Below are positions 27,133-35,031 of a stretch of 42,828 nt of DNA, piece after piece. The translations under genes were made by a program, and so were the position numbers. Under the pieces are notes generated by a model. It had not been told where the DNA came from. It searched no databases and saw only the letters and a list, made by a program, of their open reading frames with translations. Positions within the stretch are counted from its first letter, which is position 1, and each line of letters opens with the position of its first letter. Source of the DNA: CTSoil-075 sp964292325 (lineage in GTDB: Bacteria; Bacillota; Negativicutes; DSM-13327); NCBI GenBank assembly GCA_964292325.1, contig CAXYVG010000024.1:1-42828 (forward strand), written 5' to 3'.

Positions 27133-28179
27133 ATGGCATTGAATGACAGAATAGAATGGATTGATACTAGCAAAGGAATTGGTATTATTCTGGTCGTACT
27201 GGGGCACATTTGGTTGATGAGGGAAGGATATAACTATATAAACTCTTTTCATGTGCCGTTATTTTTCTTTTTATCAGGATACCTAGTAAATTTTGAGAAG
27301 TATGATGGTTTAAGGTCATATATTATAGCGAAAGTTAACAATTTACTAATACCATATTTTAGTTTTTCTTTATTGACTTATGTATACTGGATTCTCATTG
27401 AAAGAAAATTTTCCGAAAATACAATCAGTCCCACATTTGCGTTTTTGAATATCTTTATTTCTCCGGGTGGTGATCAATATTTGCCACATAATCCCGCAAT
27501 ATGGTTTTTCACCTGCCTGTTTATTGTGACAATTATATTTTATAAAATGGCACGAAAACAGAATTCGTATCAGATATTTATTTTACTATTGGTAAGTTCA
27601 GCTGTAGGTTATGCTACGACCTTATATGTACCGAATGGCTTCCCGTGGAGTATTGATGTAGCTCCAACTGGTATTGTATTTTATGGTGTAGGTTTCATTA
27701 TGAAAAAGAGTAACACCATATATATAAAATCAAATTATACACGTTTACTAATACCTTGCTGTTGTATACCGGCAGGATTTATCATTTCACAATTAAATGG
27801 AAGTGTTCTTATGGCGGACAACTTGTATGGTAACCATTACTTTTATTTTTATATTACTGCGTTTTTGGGAATAGCAAGTGTTGTGACTATCGCAATGCTT
27901 TTCGGAAAAAACAGGGTTTTATCGTATTTGGGACAAAATTCTCTTATTATTTTTGCGTTACACTTTCCTGTCAAGAGAGTAGTTACTGGTGTTACTAGTA
28001 AAGTCTTGAATGTTTCCTTAGAACAAATAAAAGGGTCGTTTTTGATAGGTAGTATTGAGACCGTTATTACAATTTTACTTTTAGTACCTATTATATATTT
28101 AATTCGCAATCAATGTCCTTTTATATTAGGCAAAAAGTCTGTAAGCAATAGCGTTGTGAAGGAGGTAAGGCTATCGTGA
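27133..28179 (+). CDS. Acyltransferase 3 family membrane protein
   Basis: The 348-residue protein has about ten membrane helices. The early W-I-D-T-S-K-G-I-G-I and V-V-L-G-H-I block has the family's key histidine, and F-H-V-P-L-F-F-F-L-S-G-Y is a hallmark of acyltransferase 3 (OafA/WecH-like). It would put an acetyl or other acyl group on the lipid-linked sugar. I chose ATG 27133 with AAGGATG ahead, not the in-frame ATG at 27109, which has no ribosome site. The stop overlaps the next start. Confidence 0.83.
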   Translation: MALNDRIEWIDTSKGIGIILVVLGHIWLMREGYNYINSFHVPLFFFLSGYLVNFEKYDGLRSYIIAKVNNLLIPYFSFSLLTYVYWILIERKFSENTISPTFAFLNIFISPGGDQYLPHNPAIWFFTCLFIVTIIFYKMARKQNSYQIFILLLVSSAVGYATTLYVPNGFPWSIDVAPTGIVFYGVGFIMKKSNTIYIKSNYTRLLIPCCCIPAGFIISQLNGSVLMADNLYGNHYFYFYITAFLGIASVVTIAMLFGKNRVLSYLGQNSLIIFALHFPVKRVVTGVTSKVLNVSLEQIKGSFLIGSIETVITILLLVPIIYLIRNQCPFILGKKSVSNSVVKEVRLS

Positions 28180-28808
28180 AAAATTTATTAATTATTGGCG
28201 CGGGTGGTTGTGGACGGGAAGTCTTTCAGTGGGCCAAGGACATACAGGAAGAAAAAGAAATCTGGACATCTATCCGCTTTTTAGATGATGATCTTCATGT
28301 ACTAGATGACTTTGGATTGCAAGATGCTATGGCTGGGACTATTAAGGATTATCAACCTTGCGCTAATGATGAAGTTGTTTGTGCGATAGGTGATCCGATC
28401 ACTCGGCTAACGCTATGTTGTGATTTTAGAAAAAAAGGAGCATTTTTTGCCAATATTATCCATCCTACTGTACTGATAGCGGATTATTCTCGCATTGGTA
28501 CAGGTGTGATTATTTGTCCAAGAACCATCATATCGACAAATGTTAAGATAGATGATTTTGTTTTAATCAATACATTTTGTGTGGTTGGGCACGACGTTAC
28601 AATCGAATCTGGATGTACGTTGAGTGCTCAGTGTGACTTGATGGGCGGGGCTTACTTGGAGGAAGAATCTTTCCTAGGAAGTGGAGCCAGGATATTTCCG
28701 AATGTGCGTGTAGGTAAACAATCTAAAATTGGCGCGGGAAGTGTGGTCATTCGCAATGTCCCATCTAATGTCAGTATATTTGGCAACCCGGGCAAACAAA
28801 TTTATTAA
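28176..28808 (+). CDS. PglD/NeuD-like sugar N-acyltransferase, copy 2
   Basis: The 210-residue protein starts L-L-I-I-G-A-G-G-C-G-R-E, the PglD N-terminal nucleotide-sugar domain. It is followed by hexapeptide repeats with the catalytic H139 in V-V-G-H-D-V. It begins at GTG overlapping the previous stop (GTGA) behind AAGGAGG. It differs clearly from the copy at 21421-22077. The carrier protein and adenylation enzyme follow directly, so it may take its acyl or aminoacyl group from carrier 3 or 4. Confidence 0.83.
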   Translation: MKNLLIIGAGGCGREVFQWAKDIQEEKEIWTSIRFLDDDLHVLDDFGLQDAMAGTIKDYQPCANDEVVCAIGDPITRLTLCCDFRKKGAFFANIIHPTVLIADYSRIGTGVIICPRTIISTNVKIDDFVLINTFCVVGHDVTIESGCTLSAQCDLMGGAYLEEESFLGSGARIFPNVRVGKQSKIGAGSVVIRNVPSNVSIFGNPGKQIY

Positions 28809-28836
28809 AGATAATGCGCGGAAGGAACGATGCAAA

Positions 28837-29070
28837 GTGGAACAACAAGAATGTATCCAAAAAATTAGGGGAGCGCTGTTTGCAATCAACCAGAACATTG
28901 ACTCGACAACAATACTTGATGATCTAGACGGGTGGGATTCTCTTGGTCGACTAAGTCTTGCGGCAATGCTTCAGGAATCATTCGGTGCGATGGTAGACAC
29001 TAAGACATTACTAAATTGTAAGACAGTGGGACATATTATCGAGTTGGTTAGGGATCGCCTAACAGTGTAA
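28837..29070 (+). CDS. Acyl/peptidyl carrier protein 3
   Basis: A 77-residue carrier with serine S35 in G-W-D-S-L-G-R-L-S. I set the start at GTG 28837, with GGAAGGA ten bases ahead; an ATG much further up would run inside the previous gene. It lies 14 bases before the adenylation enzyme and is one of two candidate partners for it. Confidence 0.82.
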   Translation: MEQQECIQKIRGALFAINQNIDSTTILDDLDGWDSLGRLSLAAMLQESFGAMVDTKTLLNCKTVGHIIELVRDRLTV

Positions 29071-29084
29071 AGGGAGAGGGTAAG

Positions 29085-30611
29085 GTGAAGTATACAGTAT
29101 TGGAATATATCATACATACCACTGCTATACACGGTAGAAAAATTGCGGTAATTGATGGTGAGCGTCAGATGACCTTCGAAGAACTTAACACGGCTGGTAA
29201 GAATTTGGGCTATTGTTTGTTTTTAACTTTTAGGGTCACTAGTCGACCAATAGCAGTGATGCTCCCCAAAAACGTTAACAGTCTGGTGGCCTTTTTGGGG
29301 ATTTTGTATAGTGGTAATTTCTATGTACCACTTGATGAACAATTACCTGAGAGTAGGCTAAAGAGTATTATTGATAATCTGCAACCATTAGCTGTTATTA
29401 CGGCGCCAGAATACGAAAGGAAACTCCTTGCTAGTGGTGTCAGCCAAGAGCAACTTATTATGCTTGATAAAGCTACAAGTCAAGAGAGCCAGTATGACGT
29501 TAAAGCACTGGAGATGGTGCTAGAGCAAGTGGTTGACACGGATCCAGTTTATATTATTTATACTTCGGGATCGACGGGTATACCTAAGGGAGTGGTGATA
29601 CCTCATAAGGGTGTAATCGACTATATTGATTGGGCAATGCAGTGTTTTCAAGTGGATTCAGAGACGATCATTGGTAGTCAATCCCCTTTTTATTTTGATA
29701 ATTCAACCCTGGATATTTATCTTTGTCTAGCTACAGGGGCAACTCTTGTACTTATTCCAGCGCAATATTTCGTATTTCCAGTAAAGCTGATGGAGTACGT
29801 CAATACCATGAATATTAATTTCATTTTCTGGGTGCCCTTCATTCTAGTCAATGTGGCGAATCAGCGCATTCTGGAAGAGATGGAAAGCTCAAGTCTGACA
29901 AAAATTTTATTCGCTGGCGAAGTAATGCCGAACAAGCAACTTAATTACTGGCGTAGACACATTCCAGGAGCCTTGTATGCCAATTTATATGGTCCCACGG
30001 AGATCACGGTGGACTGTACCTATTATATTGCCAATAGAGAATTTTTTGATCATGAACCGTTGCCTATCGGCATACCGTGTCGCAACAGTGATATTTTAGT
30101 AGTGAACAAAGAGGATCAGCTTGTCGTGGGAAGTGAACTAGGTGAGCTTTGCATCCGGGGGAGTTCATTAGCTCTAGGGTATTGGAATGATCCAGATAAG
30201 ACAAGGATGGTCTTTGTGCAAAACCCACTGAATGATCACTATCCTGAACGCATCTATCGTACTGGTGATTTGGTGTATTACAACGATCGTAGAGAACTTA
30301 TATACGTAAGCCGAAAGGATAATCAAATAAAACATCGTGGGTATCGGATTGAATTGGGGGATATTGAAAATGCTGTGCTTAGCTTACAGGAGATAGAACA
30401 TGCCTGTGTGGTTTATAACAAACAGAAACAGGAAATTATTCTGATCTACCGAGCAGTAAGGACCCTTAGTGTAGAATATATCCGGGGGAAACTTCTGCCT
30501 TTACTACCTAAATACATGCTGCCCACCATTGCCTACCAATTGGATGAATTACCAATTAATTCTAATGGGAAAATCGATCGATCGATTCTGGCAAGCCGAT
30601 ATGGAGCATAG
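29085..30611 (+). CDS. Stand-alone amino acid adenylation enzyme (NRPS A-domain/DltA-like)
   Basis: This 508-residue protein is a complete A-domain: A3 Y-T-S-G-S-T-G-I-P-K-G at 159-169, Y-G-P-T-E, Y-R-T-G-D-L-V, R-K-D-N-Q-I-K-H-R-G-Y-R-I-E-L-G and the A10 lysine K496 in N-S-N-G-K-I-D. D205 in the A4 motif F-D-N-S-T-L-D is the residue that normally holds the alpha-amino group, so the substrate should be an amino acid. It would form an aminoacyl-AMP and load it on carrier 3 or 4. No condensation or thioesterase domain is attached. It starts at GTG behind AGGGAGAGGGTAAGG. Confidence 0.87.
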   Translation: MKYTVLEYIIHTTAIHGRKIAVIDGERQMTFEELNTAGKNLGYCLFLTFRVTSRPIAVMLPKNVNSLVAFLGILYSGNFYVPLDEQLPESRLKSIIDNLQPLAVITAPEYERKLLASGVSQEQLIMLDKATSQESQYDVKALEMVLEQVVDTDPVYIIYTSGSTGIPKGVVIPHKGVIDYIDWAMQCFQVDSETIIGSQSPFYFDNSTLDIYLCLATGATLVLIPAQYFVFPVKLMEYVNTMNINFIFWVPFILVNVANQRILEEMESSSLTKILFAGEVMPNKQLNYWRRHIPGALYANLYGPTEITVDCTYYIANREFFDHEPLPIGIPCRNSDILVVNKEDQLVVGSELGELCIRGSSLALGYWNDPDKTRMVFVQNPLNDHYPERIYRTGDLVYYNDRRELIYVSRKDNQIKHRGYRIELGDIENAVLSLQEIEHACVVYNKQKQEIILIYRAVRTLSVEYIRGKLLPLLPKYMLPTIAYQLDELPINSNGKIDRSILASRYGA

Positions 30612-30615
30612 AAAG

Positions 30616-31467
30616 ATGAAATTCGACAAAGTCATTGTACTAGGGTCTGGGAAAATAGCTGTAGAGTGCATCAATATCCTTGTTGGATATAGGGATGATG
30701 TGATCGTTATTGAACAGGAAGTGCAACCACTATCCTTCGTTCGCTTAATTAGTCGCAAGTGTGGTTTGGAGTATCAACGATTTCTTGATAAATGTGATTT
30801 GACGGCCTATCTGAATGGGATTGAGGAAGAGACGTTGGTGATCAGTGCGAATAACAGTTATCTTTTTCCACGACAGATAGTGGAAAAGAAAAACTTTAGC
30901 ATCATCAACTTTCACAATGCTCTTTTGCCTCACTATCCTGGACGGAATGCTCCGACTTGGGTGATTTTCAACGGAGAAGAAATTACCGGAATAACTTGGC
31001 ATTTTGTGGATGTGGGGGTGGATACCGGTGATATTCTCATCCAGAAAACGGTTTTGATTGGTCCAGGAGTGACAGCACTAGAATTGACTAAACAATGTAT
31101 AGATATTGGTATTGAAGCTTTTCATGAGATCATTCCTGGGATCTTAGCAGGTGAATATTCTAGTTATGTTCAAGATAGGAAGCGCAGGGTGAATTTTCAC
31201 CATGCTAAAGATGTACCGAACAATGGCTATTTGAATGTTTGTTGGTCATTGGATAAAATATCCGCATTTTTGAGATCTTTGGATTATGCAAGAGCCCAGG
31301 TTGTCCCTCTCGCTAAGGTAGTATTGTTTGGACAGGAGTATTTGATCCGAAAATACAGCATCTCAGTAGCAACATCATTGCTGTCATGTCACGTGGTTTT
31401 CCGCAGGGGAGAAATGATATTGCAGGATGGTAAGCATATAGTTAACATGGCATTAGAAAAGGGTTAG
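30616..31467 (+). CDS. Formyltransferase (methionyl-tRNA formyltransferase-like fold)
   Basis: The 283-residue protein starts with a diverged N-terminal segment, V-I-V-L-G-S-G-K-I-A. The 10-formyl-THF domain follows with the catalytic N98 and H100 in I-N-F-H-N-A-L-L-P-H-Y-P-G and D139 in V-D-T-G-D-I. It is shorter than Fmt (about 310). It could formylate a 4-amino sugar, as ArnA- and WlaRD-like enzymes do, or the amino acid bound to a carrier, as the F-domain of linear gramicidin synthetase does. Its place between the adenylation enzyme and a carrier favours the second. ATG 30616 has GGAG nine bases ahead; ATG 30601 is an alternative. Confidence 0.82.
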   Translation: MKFDKVIVLGSGKIAVECINILVGYRDDVIVIEQEVQPLSFVRLISRKCGLEYQRFLDKCDLTAYLNGIEEETLVISANNSYLFPRQIVEKKNFSIINFHNALLPHYPGRNAPTWVIFNGEEITGITWHFVDVGVDTGDILIQKTVLIGPGVTALELTKQCIDIGIEAFHEIIPGILAGEYSSYVQDRKRRVNFHHAKDVPNNGYLNVCWSLDKISAFLRSLDYARAQVVPLAKVVLFGQEYLIRKYSISVATSLLSCHVVFRRGEMILQDGKHIVNMALEKG

Positions 31468-31492
31468 GAAGATAAATGTGAGGAGAAGAGAT

Positions 31493-31723
31493 ATGGAAAA
31501 GTTAAAGAATTTGATCCATAAAATTAAACCTGAGATTGATTTTATGGCGACGCGAGATTACATTCAGACTGGTATATTAGATTCCTTTGATATTATACTG
31601 CTTGTTTCGGGTATCGATGAGATTTACAACATATCCATCAGTGGCTTTGACATTGTTCCGGAAAATTTTACAAACTTGGAGACTATTTACAACTTAATTG
31701 CGAAATATAGTGAGCAGACATGA
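31493..31723 (+). CDS. Carrier protein 4, DltC-like
   Basis: A 76-residue carrier whose serine S31 lies in I-L-D-S-F-D-I-I, the form seen in D-alanyl carrier proteins and PCP-like carriers, unlike the W-D-S of the other three. The later F-D-I-V-P-E-N-F also fits that group. It is the better partner for the DltA-like adenylation enzyme. AGGAGAAGAG precedes the ATG, and the stop overlaps the next ATG (ATGA). Confidence 0.85.
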   Translation: MEKLKNLIHKIKPEIDFMATRDYIQTGILDSFDIILLVSGIDEIYNISISGFDIVPENFTNLETIYNLIAKYSEQT

Positions 31724-32784
31724 ATTTTACTTTTCGTAATAAAAGAGTGAGTGGGATTCTGACCATTTTGCCCCACAATGAGGTAACGTTCGAAGATGAT
31801 ATGATTCAGTATAATTTTCCATTGGAAAAATCACTGCGCCTTAAGCAGATTATGGGTTATGGCAGACATCGCATCGCCGAGGCGGGGATCTGCGTATCGG
31901 ATTTGTGCTTGTTTGGAATGGAGTATTTAATCGATAAGGGCTTGCTGGATAAGAATGATATTGATGCACTTATACTTGTTACGCAGACACCAGACTATCT
32001 TATACCACCCACTAGCAATATTATTCAGGGGAAACTCAACCTCAAGCAGGATATGATCTGCCTAGATATCAACCAAGGCTGCGCCGGATATATACTTGGA
32101 CTTATCGAGGCATTTATGTTATTGGAGCAAGATGAGGTCAATAAGGTTGTGCTACTAACGGGGGATATCCTAAGTCGGAAAACCTCGAGTAAGGATAGGA
32201 ACAGCTATCCACTGATTGGCGATGGCGCGGCGGTGACTATAGTAGAAAAAGATGATAGAGCAGGAGAAATTTATGCTAATCTTCAGATGGATGGTAGCCG
32301 GGGAGGGGCATTGATCATTCCTGCTGGCGGACTTAGAATGCCGGTTTCGCCAGAGACAGCGATGCTAGAGGAGGCTGAGGATGGCAATTTACGGAGCAAG
32401 GAGAATTTACTGATGGATGGGATCGCTATCTTTCAATTTATGCAAACCGAAGTTCCTTTGATGGTAGATCGGCTGCTGAAATTTAGCGGGGCAGATAGGG
32501 ATGAAGTTGATTATTTCATGTTCCACCAACCCAATCGTTTCATGCTGGAGAAATTGGCAGATCAGATGCGAGTACCACGTGCTAAGATGCCCAATAATAT
32601 TGTAGAGCGTTTCGGTAACTCTAGCGGATCTAGCATTCCTACGAATATCTGTTTTAATATCGGATCTCAGTTGCAGCAAGATTCACTTCGTCTATGCCTA
32701 GGTGGCTTCGGTACTGGTTTAACCTGGAGTTCTATGCTATTCACACTAGGCGGTTTGGACTTTTGTCAGATGATTGATTGTTAA
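31720..32784 (+). CDS. KASIII-type 3-oxoacyl-ACP synthase (FabH-like), copy 2
   Basis: The 354-residue protein has an intact triad C121 in N-Q-G-C-A-G, H269 in M-F-H-Q-P-N and N300 in F-G-N-S-S-G. It is a paralogue of the copy at 22380-23465 (both have Q-T-P-D-Y and P-A-G-G-x-R-M-P) but clearly diverged. Coupled to the DltC-like carrier by a four-base overlap, it may extend or move an aminoacyl/formyl-aminoacyl thioester. It is the last gene of the long operon. Confidence 0.87.
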   Translation: MNFTFRNKRVSGILTILPHNEVTFEDDMIQYNFPLEKSLRLKQIMGYGRHRIAEAGICVSDLCLFGMEYLIDKGLLDKNDIDALILVTQTPDYLIPPTSNIIQGKLNLKQDMICLDINQGCAGYILGLIEAFMLLEQDEVNKVVLLTGDILSRKTSSKDRNSYPLIGDGAAVTIVEKDDRAGEIYANLQMDGSRGGALIIPAGGLRMPVSPETAMLEEAEDGNLRSKENLLMDGIAIFQFMQTEVPLMVDRLLKFSGADRDEVDYFMFHQPNRFMLEKLADQMRVPRAKMPNNIVERFGNSSGSSIPTNICFNIGSQLQQDSLRLCLGGFGTGLTWSSMLFTLGGLDFCQMIDC

Positions 32785-32795
32785 CAATCGATTTA

Positions 32796-33320
32796 CTAAG
32801 ATAGCTCTCCCGTTTTAATAAAGTGAGTGATCTTATTATTTTTAACTAATCTGATGAAAAAATATAAAAGTATGCTCCCTCCTAGAATTTCGAAAGCGAC
32901 TAATTGTCTAAGATGCAGTATACCTAATCTCATTGTAACTTGCCAGGCTTCATATGGCAGGGTAGGACCTTTCCAGTTGTAGAGGGGAGCAAAAAAGATT
33001 TTTGGAAAATGCCACATCAGATCAGCAATATCGTGAGCGATTGTGCCAATGAATAGGAACCATATAGGAGTCCTATTTTTTTTGCGTTGTTGCACTACAC
33101 TTATTATAAAAAGTAATAATAAAAAGAGTAGTGAATGACCGTAGGATTTACCACCAATCCCATGCTTTGCAGAGAATAAGTATCCTAAGGGTTTATCGAT
33201 TAAGTCAGGCAGGATAGAGCCGAGTAAAATAAATCGATAGTCTACTCGTTGTAATGCCAGGCTTTTTTGTAAGACTCGCGTTATAGCAAGCGTGATTCCG
33301 ATATGACCTAGTGGTAGCAT
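32796..33320 (-). CDS. YdjM-like membrane-bound metal-dependent hydrolase family protein
   Basis: The 174-residue protein on the minus strand is the only gene so oriented. It has G-H-I-G-I-T near the start, L-P-D-L-I-D-K-P near 37-44, a G-H-S-L turn before a hydrophobic helix, and A-H-D-I-A-D-L-M-W-H. These His/Asp clusters and three to four helices fit the YdjM family; the true activity is unknown. I chose the ATG at 33320 because AGGAGG lies seven bases before it; an upstream GTG at 33326 is too close. Its stop is 11 bases from the end of the convergent KASIII gene. Confidence 0.72.
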   Translation of the reverse strand: MLPLGHIGITLAITRVLQKSLALQRVDYRFILLGSILPDLIDKPLGYLFSAKHGIGGKSYGHSLLFLLLLFIISVVQQRKKNRTPIWFLFIGTIAHDIADLMWHFPKIFFAPLYNWKGPTLPYEAWQVTMRLGILHLRQLVAFEILGGSILLYFFIRLVKNNKITHFIKTGELS

Positions 33321-33667
33321 TGGCACTCCTCCTATTTCAAGTGAATGTGATATACTTTCCGAGAACGTTTACTATATTATATCGTAATTTATGCTTTTAT
33401 AAACGATTATCTATATTGCGTATTCAGTACATTGCATCAATATTGTTAGTTGATTCCTAGTGATTGCCTATGTAGGTGAATATTTTCAGTGTCTTTTCAC
33501 TCAATTGGTATATGATTCGTCGTCGCTTTCTGCAAATCCTATAGAAACTTGTTTATTGCAGTCGGCAATGGGGTAAAAATAGCTTTTTATTATTCTTGCA
33601 TTTAAAATGTAAATATTTTACAATGAAATCATCGGGTAGAAATGGAAATCGATAGGAGAGGATTAAG
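33321..33667. other. Divergent intergenic region between the YdjM-like and PglE-like genes
   Basis: About 340 bases hold no gene. On the minus strand a TATAAT (33376-33381) may be the -10 of the YdjM-like gene, but the -35 is poor. On the plus strand it holds the promoter and dyad described at 33596-33624 and the AGGAGAGG ribosome site at 33654-33661. The middle shows nothing I can name. Confidence 0.6.
33596..33624 (+). promoter_or_regulatory. Promoter and TGTAAA dyad of the PglE-like gene
   Basis: TTGCAT at 33596-33601 and TACAAT at 33619-33624 are 17 bases apart. The dyad TGTAAA-TAT-TTTACA at 33608-33622 covers the -10. Boxes, spacing and dyad arms are the same as at 20617-20645, as is an upstream GGGTA with an A-rich then T-rich run. 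This suggests one regulator for the aminotransferase and the acyl-assembly operon. Confidence 0.68.
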
Positions 33668-34834
33668 CTGACTACGCAAAATAAACGAATATACCTATCA
33701 CCTCCTCATATGAGTGGTTTTGAGGAAGAATTTGTTAAAGATGCATTTGTTTCGAATTGGATTGCACCCCTTGGACCTCATGTAGATGCCTTTGAAAAAG
33801 AGGTAGCGGAGTATGTCGGTGCCAAAGGAGCAGTGGCTCTTAGCTCGGGCACGGCAGCTATACATTTGGCTTTAAAATTAGTAAATGTGGGACAAGGAGA
33901 TATTGTATTTTGTTCGACACTTACTTTTGCCGCTAGTGCAAATCCTATTATTTATCAGGGAGCTACGCCTGTTTTTATTGATTCGGATCCAGAGTCGTGG
34001 AATATGTCACCCAAGGCATTAAGAGAGGCATTTGTAGACGCTGAAAGGGTCGGGAAATTACCGAAAGCCGTTATTACTGTTAATTTATATGGACAAAGTT
34101 CCGATATGAACGCGATCAATGATATTTGTCAGGCCTATGGTGTCCCTATTATTGAAGATGCTGCTGAATCACTAGGGGCAACGTATCAGGGGAAGGCTAG
34201 CGGTACCTTTGGCAAATATGGTATATATTCTTTTAATGGTAATAAGATCATCACGACTTCTGGAGGCGGAATGCTGGTATCTGATGATATGGAGGGGTTG
34301 GAAAAAGTTCGCTTTTGGGCCACTCAGGCCCGCGATCCAGCACGGCACTATCAACATAGTAGAGTGGGATATAATTATCGGTTAAGTAATATTCTAGCCG
34401 GAGTGGGAAGAGGACAACTAAAAGTATTAGATGAACGTGTTGCCAAATGCAGAGCTATTTTTGACCGATATGTTCATGAATTATCTAGTATTCCTGGAAT
34501 TTTATTTATGCCAGAGCCAAGTTTTGGGCGATCTAGTCATTGGTTGACAGCTTTGACGATTGATCAGGAACAATGCAAAGTATCGGCTTGTGATATTATA
34601 GATGCATTAGGTAAAGAAGATATAGAAGCTCGTCCCATTTGGAAACCTCTTCATCTACAACCATTATATAATAAATGTTTATATTATCCACATAGTGAAG
34701 AAAGTATTTCAGATAAGATTTTTGCAACAGGTATTTGTTTGCCGTCAGGAACGAGCATGTCAGATAGTGATCAGGGTCGAGTCATTCAAACGATTCGCAG
34801 GTGTATGCTAAGGAAAATACAAGCAGCAGTTTGA
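33668..34834 (+). CDS. DegT/DnrJ/EryC1 sugar aminotransferase, PglE-like, probable CTG start
   Basis: This PLP enzyme turns a UDP-4-keto-6-deoxy sugar into a 4-amino sugar using glutamate. It has S-S-G-T-A-A-I-H-L-A near 59, E-D-A-A-E-S near 163 and the PLP lysine K193 in S-F-N-G-N-K. The family N-terminus R-I-Y-L-S-P-P-H-M-S-G is encoded in frame, but the first ATG (33710) lies inside it at the M. Between the in-frame TAG at 33653 and 33710 there is no ATG, GTG or TTG. CTG 33668 has AGGAGAGG six bases ahead and gives 388 residues; ATT 33662 is a less likely alternative. It supplies the amine for the PglD-like enzymes. Confidence 0.88.
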   Translation: MTTQNKRIYLSPPHMSGFEEEFVKDAFVSNWIAPLGPHVDAFEKEVAEYVGAKGAVALSSGTAAIHLALKLVNVGQGDIVFCSTLTFAASANPIIYQGATPVFIDSDPESWNMSPKALREAFVDAERVGKLPKAVITVNLYGQSSDMNAINDICQAYGVPIIEDAAESLGATYQGKASGTFGKYGIYSFNGNKIITTSGGGMLVSDDMEGLEKVRFWATQARDPARHYQHSRVGYNYRLSNILAGVGRGQLKVLDERVAKCRAIFDRYVHELSSIPGILFMPEPSFGRSSHWLTALTIDQEQCKVSACDIIDALGKEDIEARPIWKPLHLQPLYNKCLYYPHSEESISDKIFATGICLPSGTSMSDSDQGRVIQTIRRCMLRKIQAAV

Positions 34835-34961
34835 ATGAAAAAATAATCTGCAATATGATAGTGGGTAAGTATAGCCCCCCTTTTGCGATGCGCTTCACAA
34901 ATATCGGTAGTATAAAAGTGAGTTTAATCGTGTAGGAGAATCATTCAATTAATAAATACTA

Positions 34962-34990
34962 TTGATTCCTACCCCAAAAACGTATAAAAT
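34962..34990 (+). promoter_or_regulatory. Probable promoter of the SCIFF gene
   Basis: TTGATT at 34962-34967 and TAAAAT at 34985-34990 are 17 bases apart, about 40 bases before the SCIFF ATG. No operator-like repeat is visible. Confidence 0.5.
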
Positions 34991-35031
34991 AGATGAAGCA
35001 ACAAAATAATGAGGCGAGGAGGGATTTCATC

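Noticed and set aside
29085..30611. DltA of teichoic acid D-alanylation
   Set aside because: The adenylation enzyme and the DltC-like carrier could suggest a dlt operon, but dltB and dltD are absent and a formyltransferase and KASIII are present instead.
34864..34890. Run of C with a G-rich stretch upstream, possible terminator after the aminotransferase
   Set aside because: Only a three- to four-base stem can be formed and the following T-run is short.
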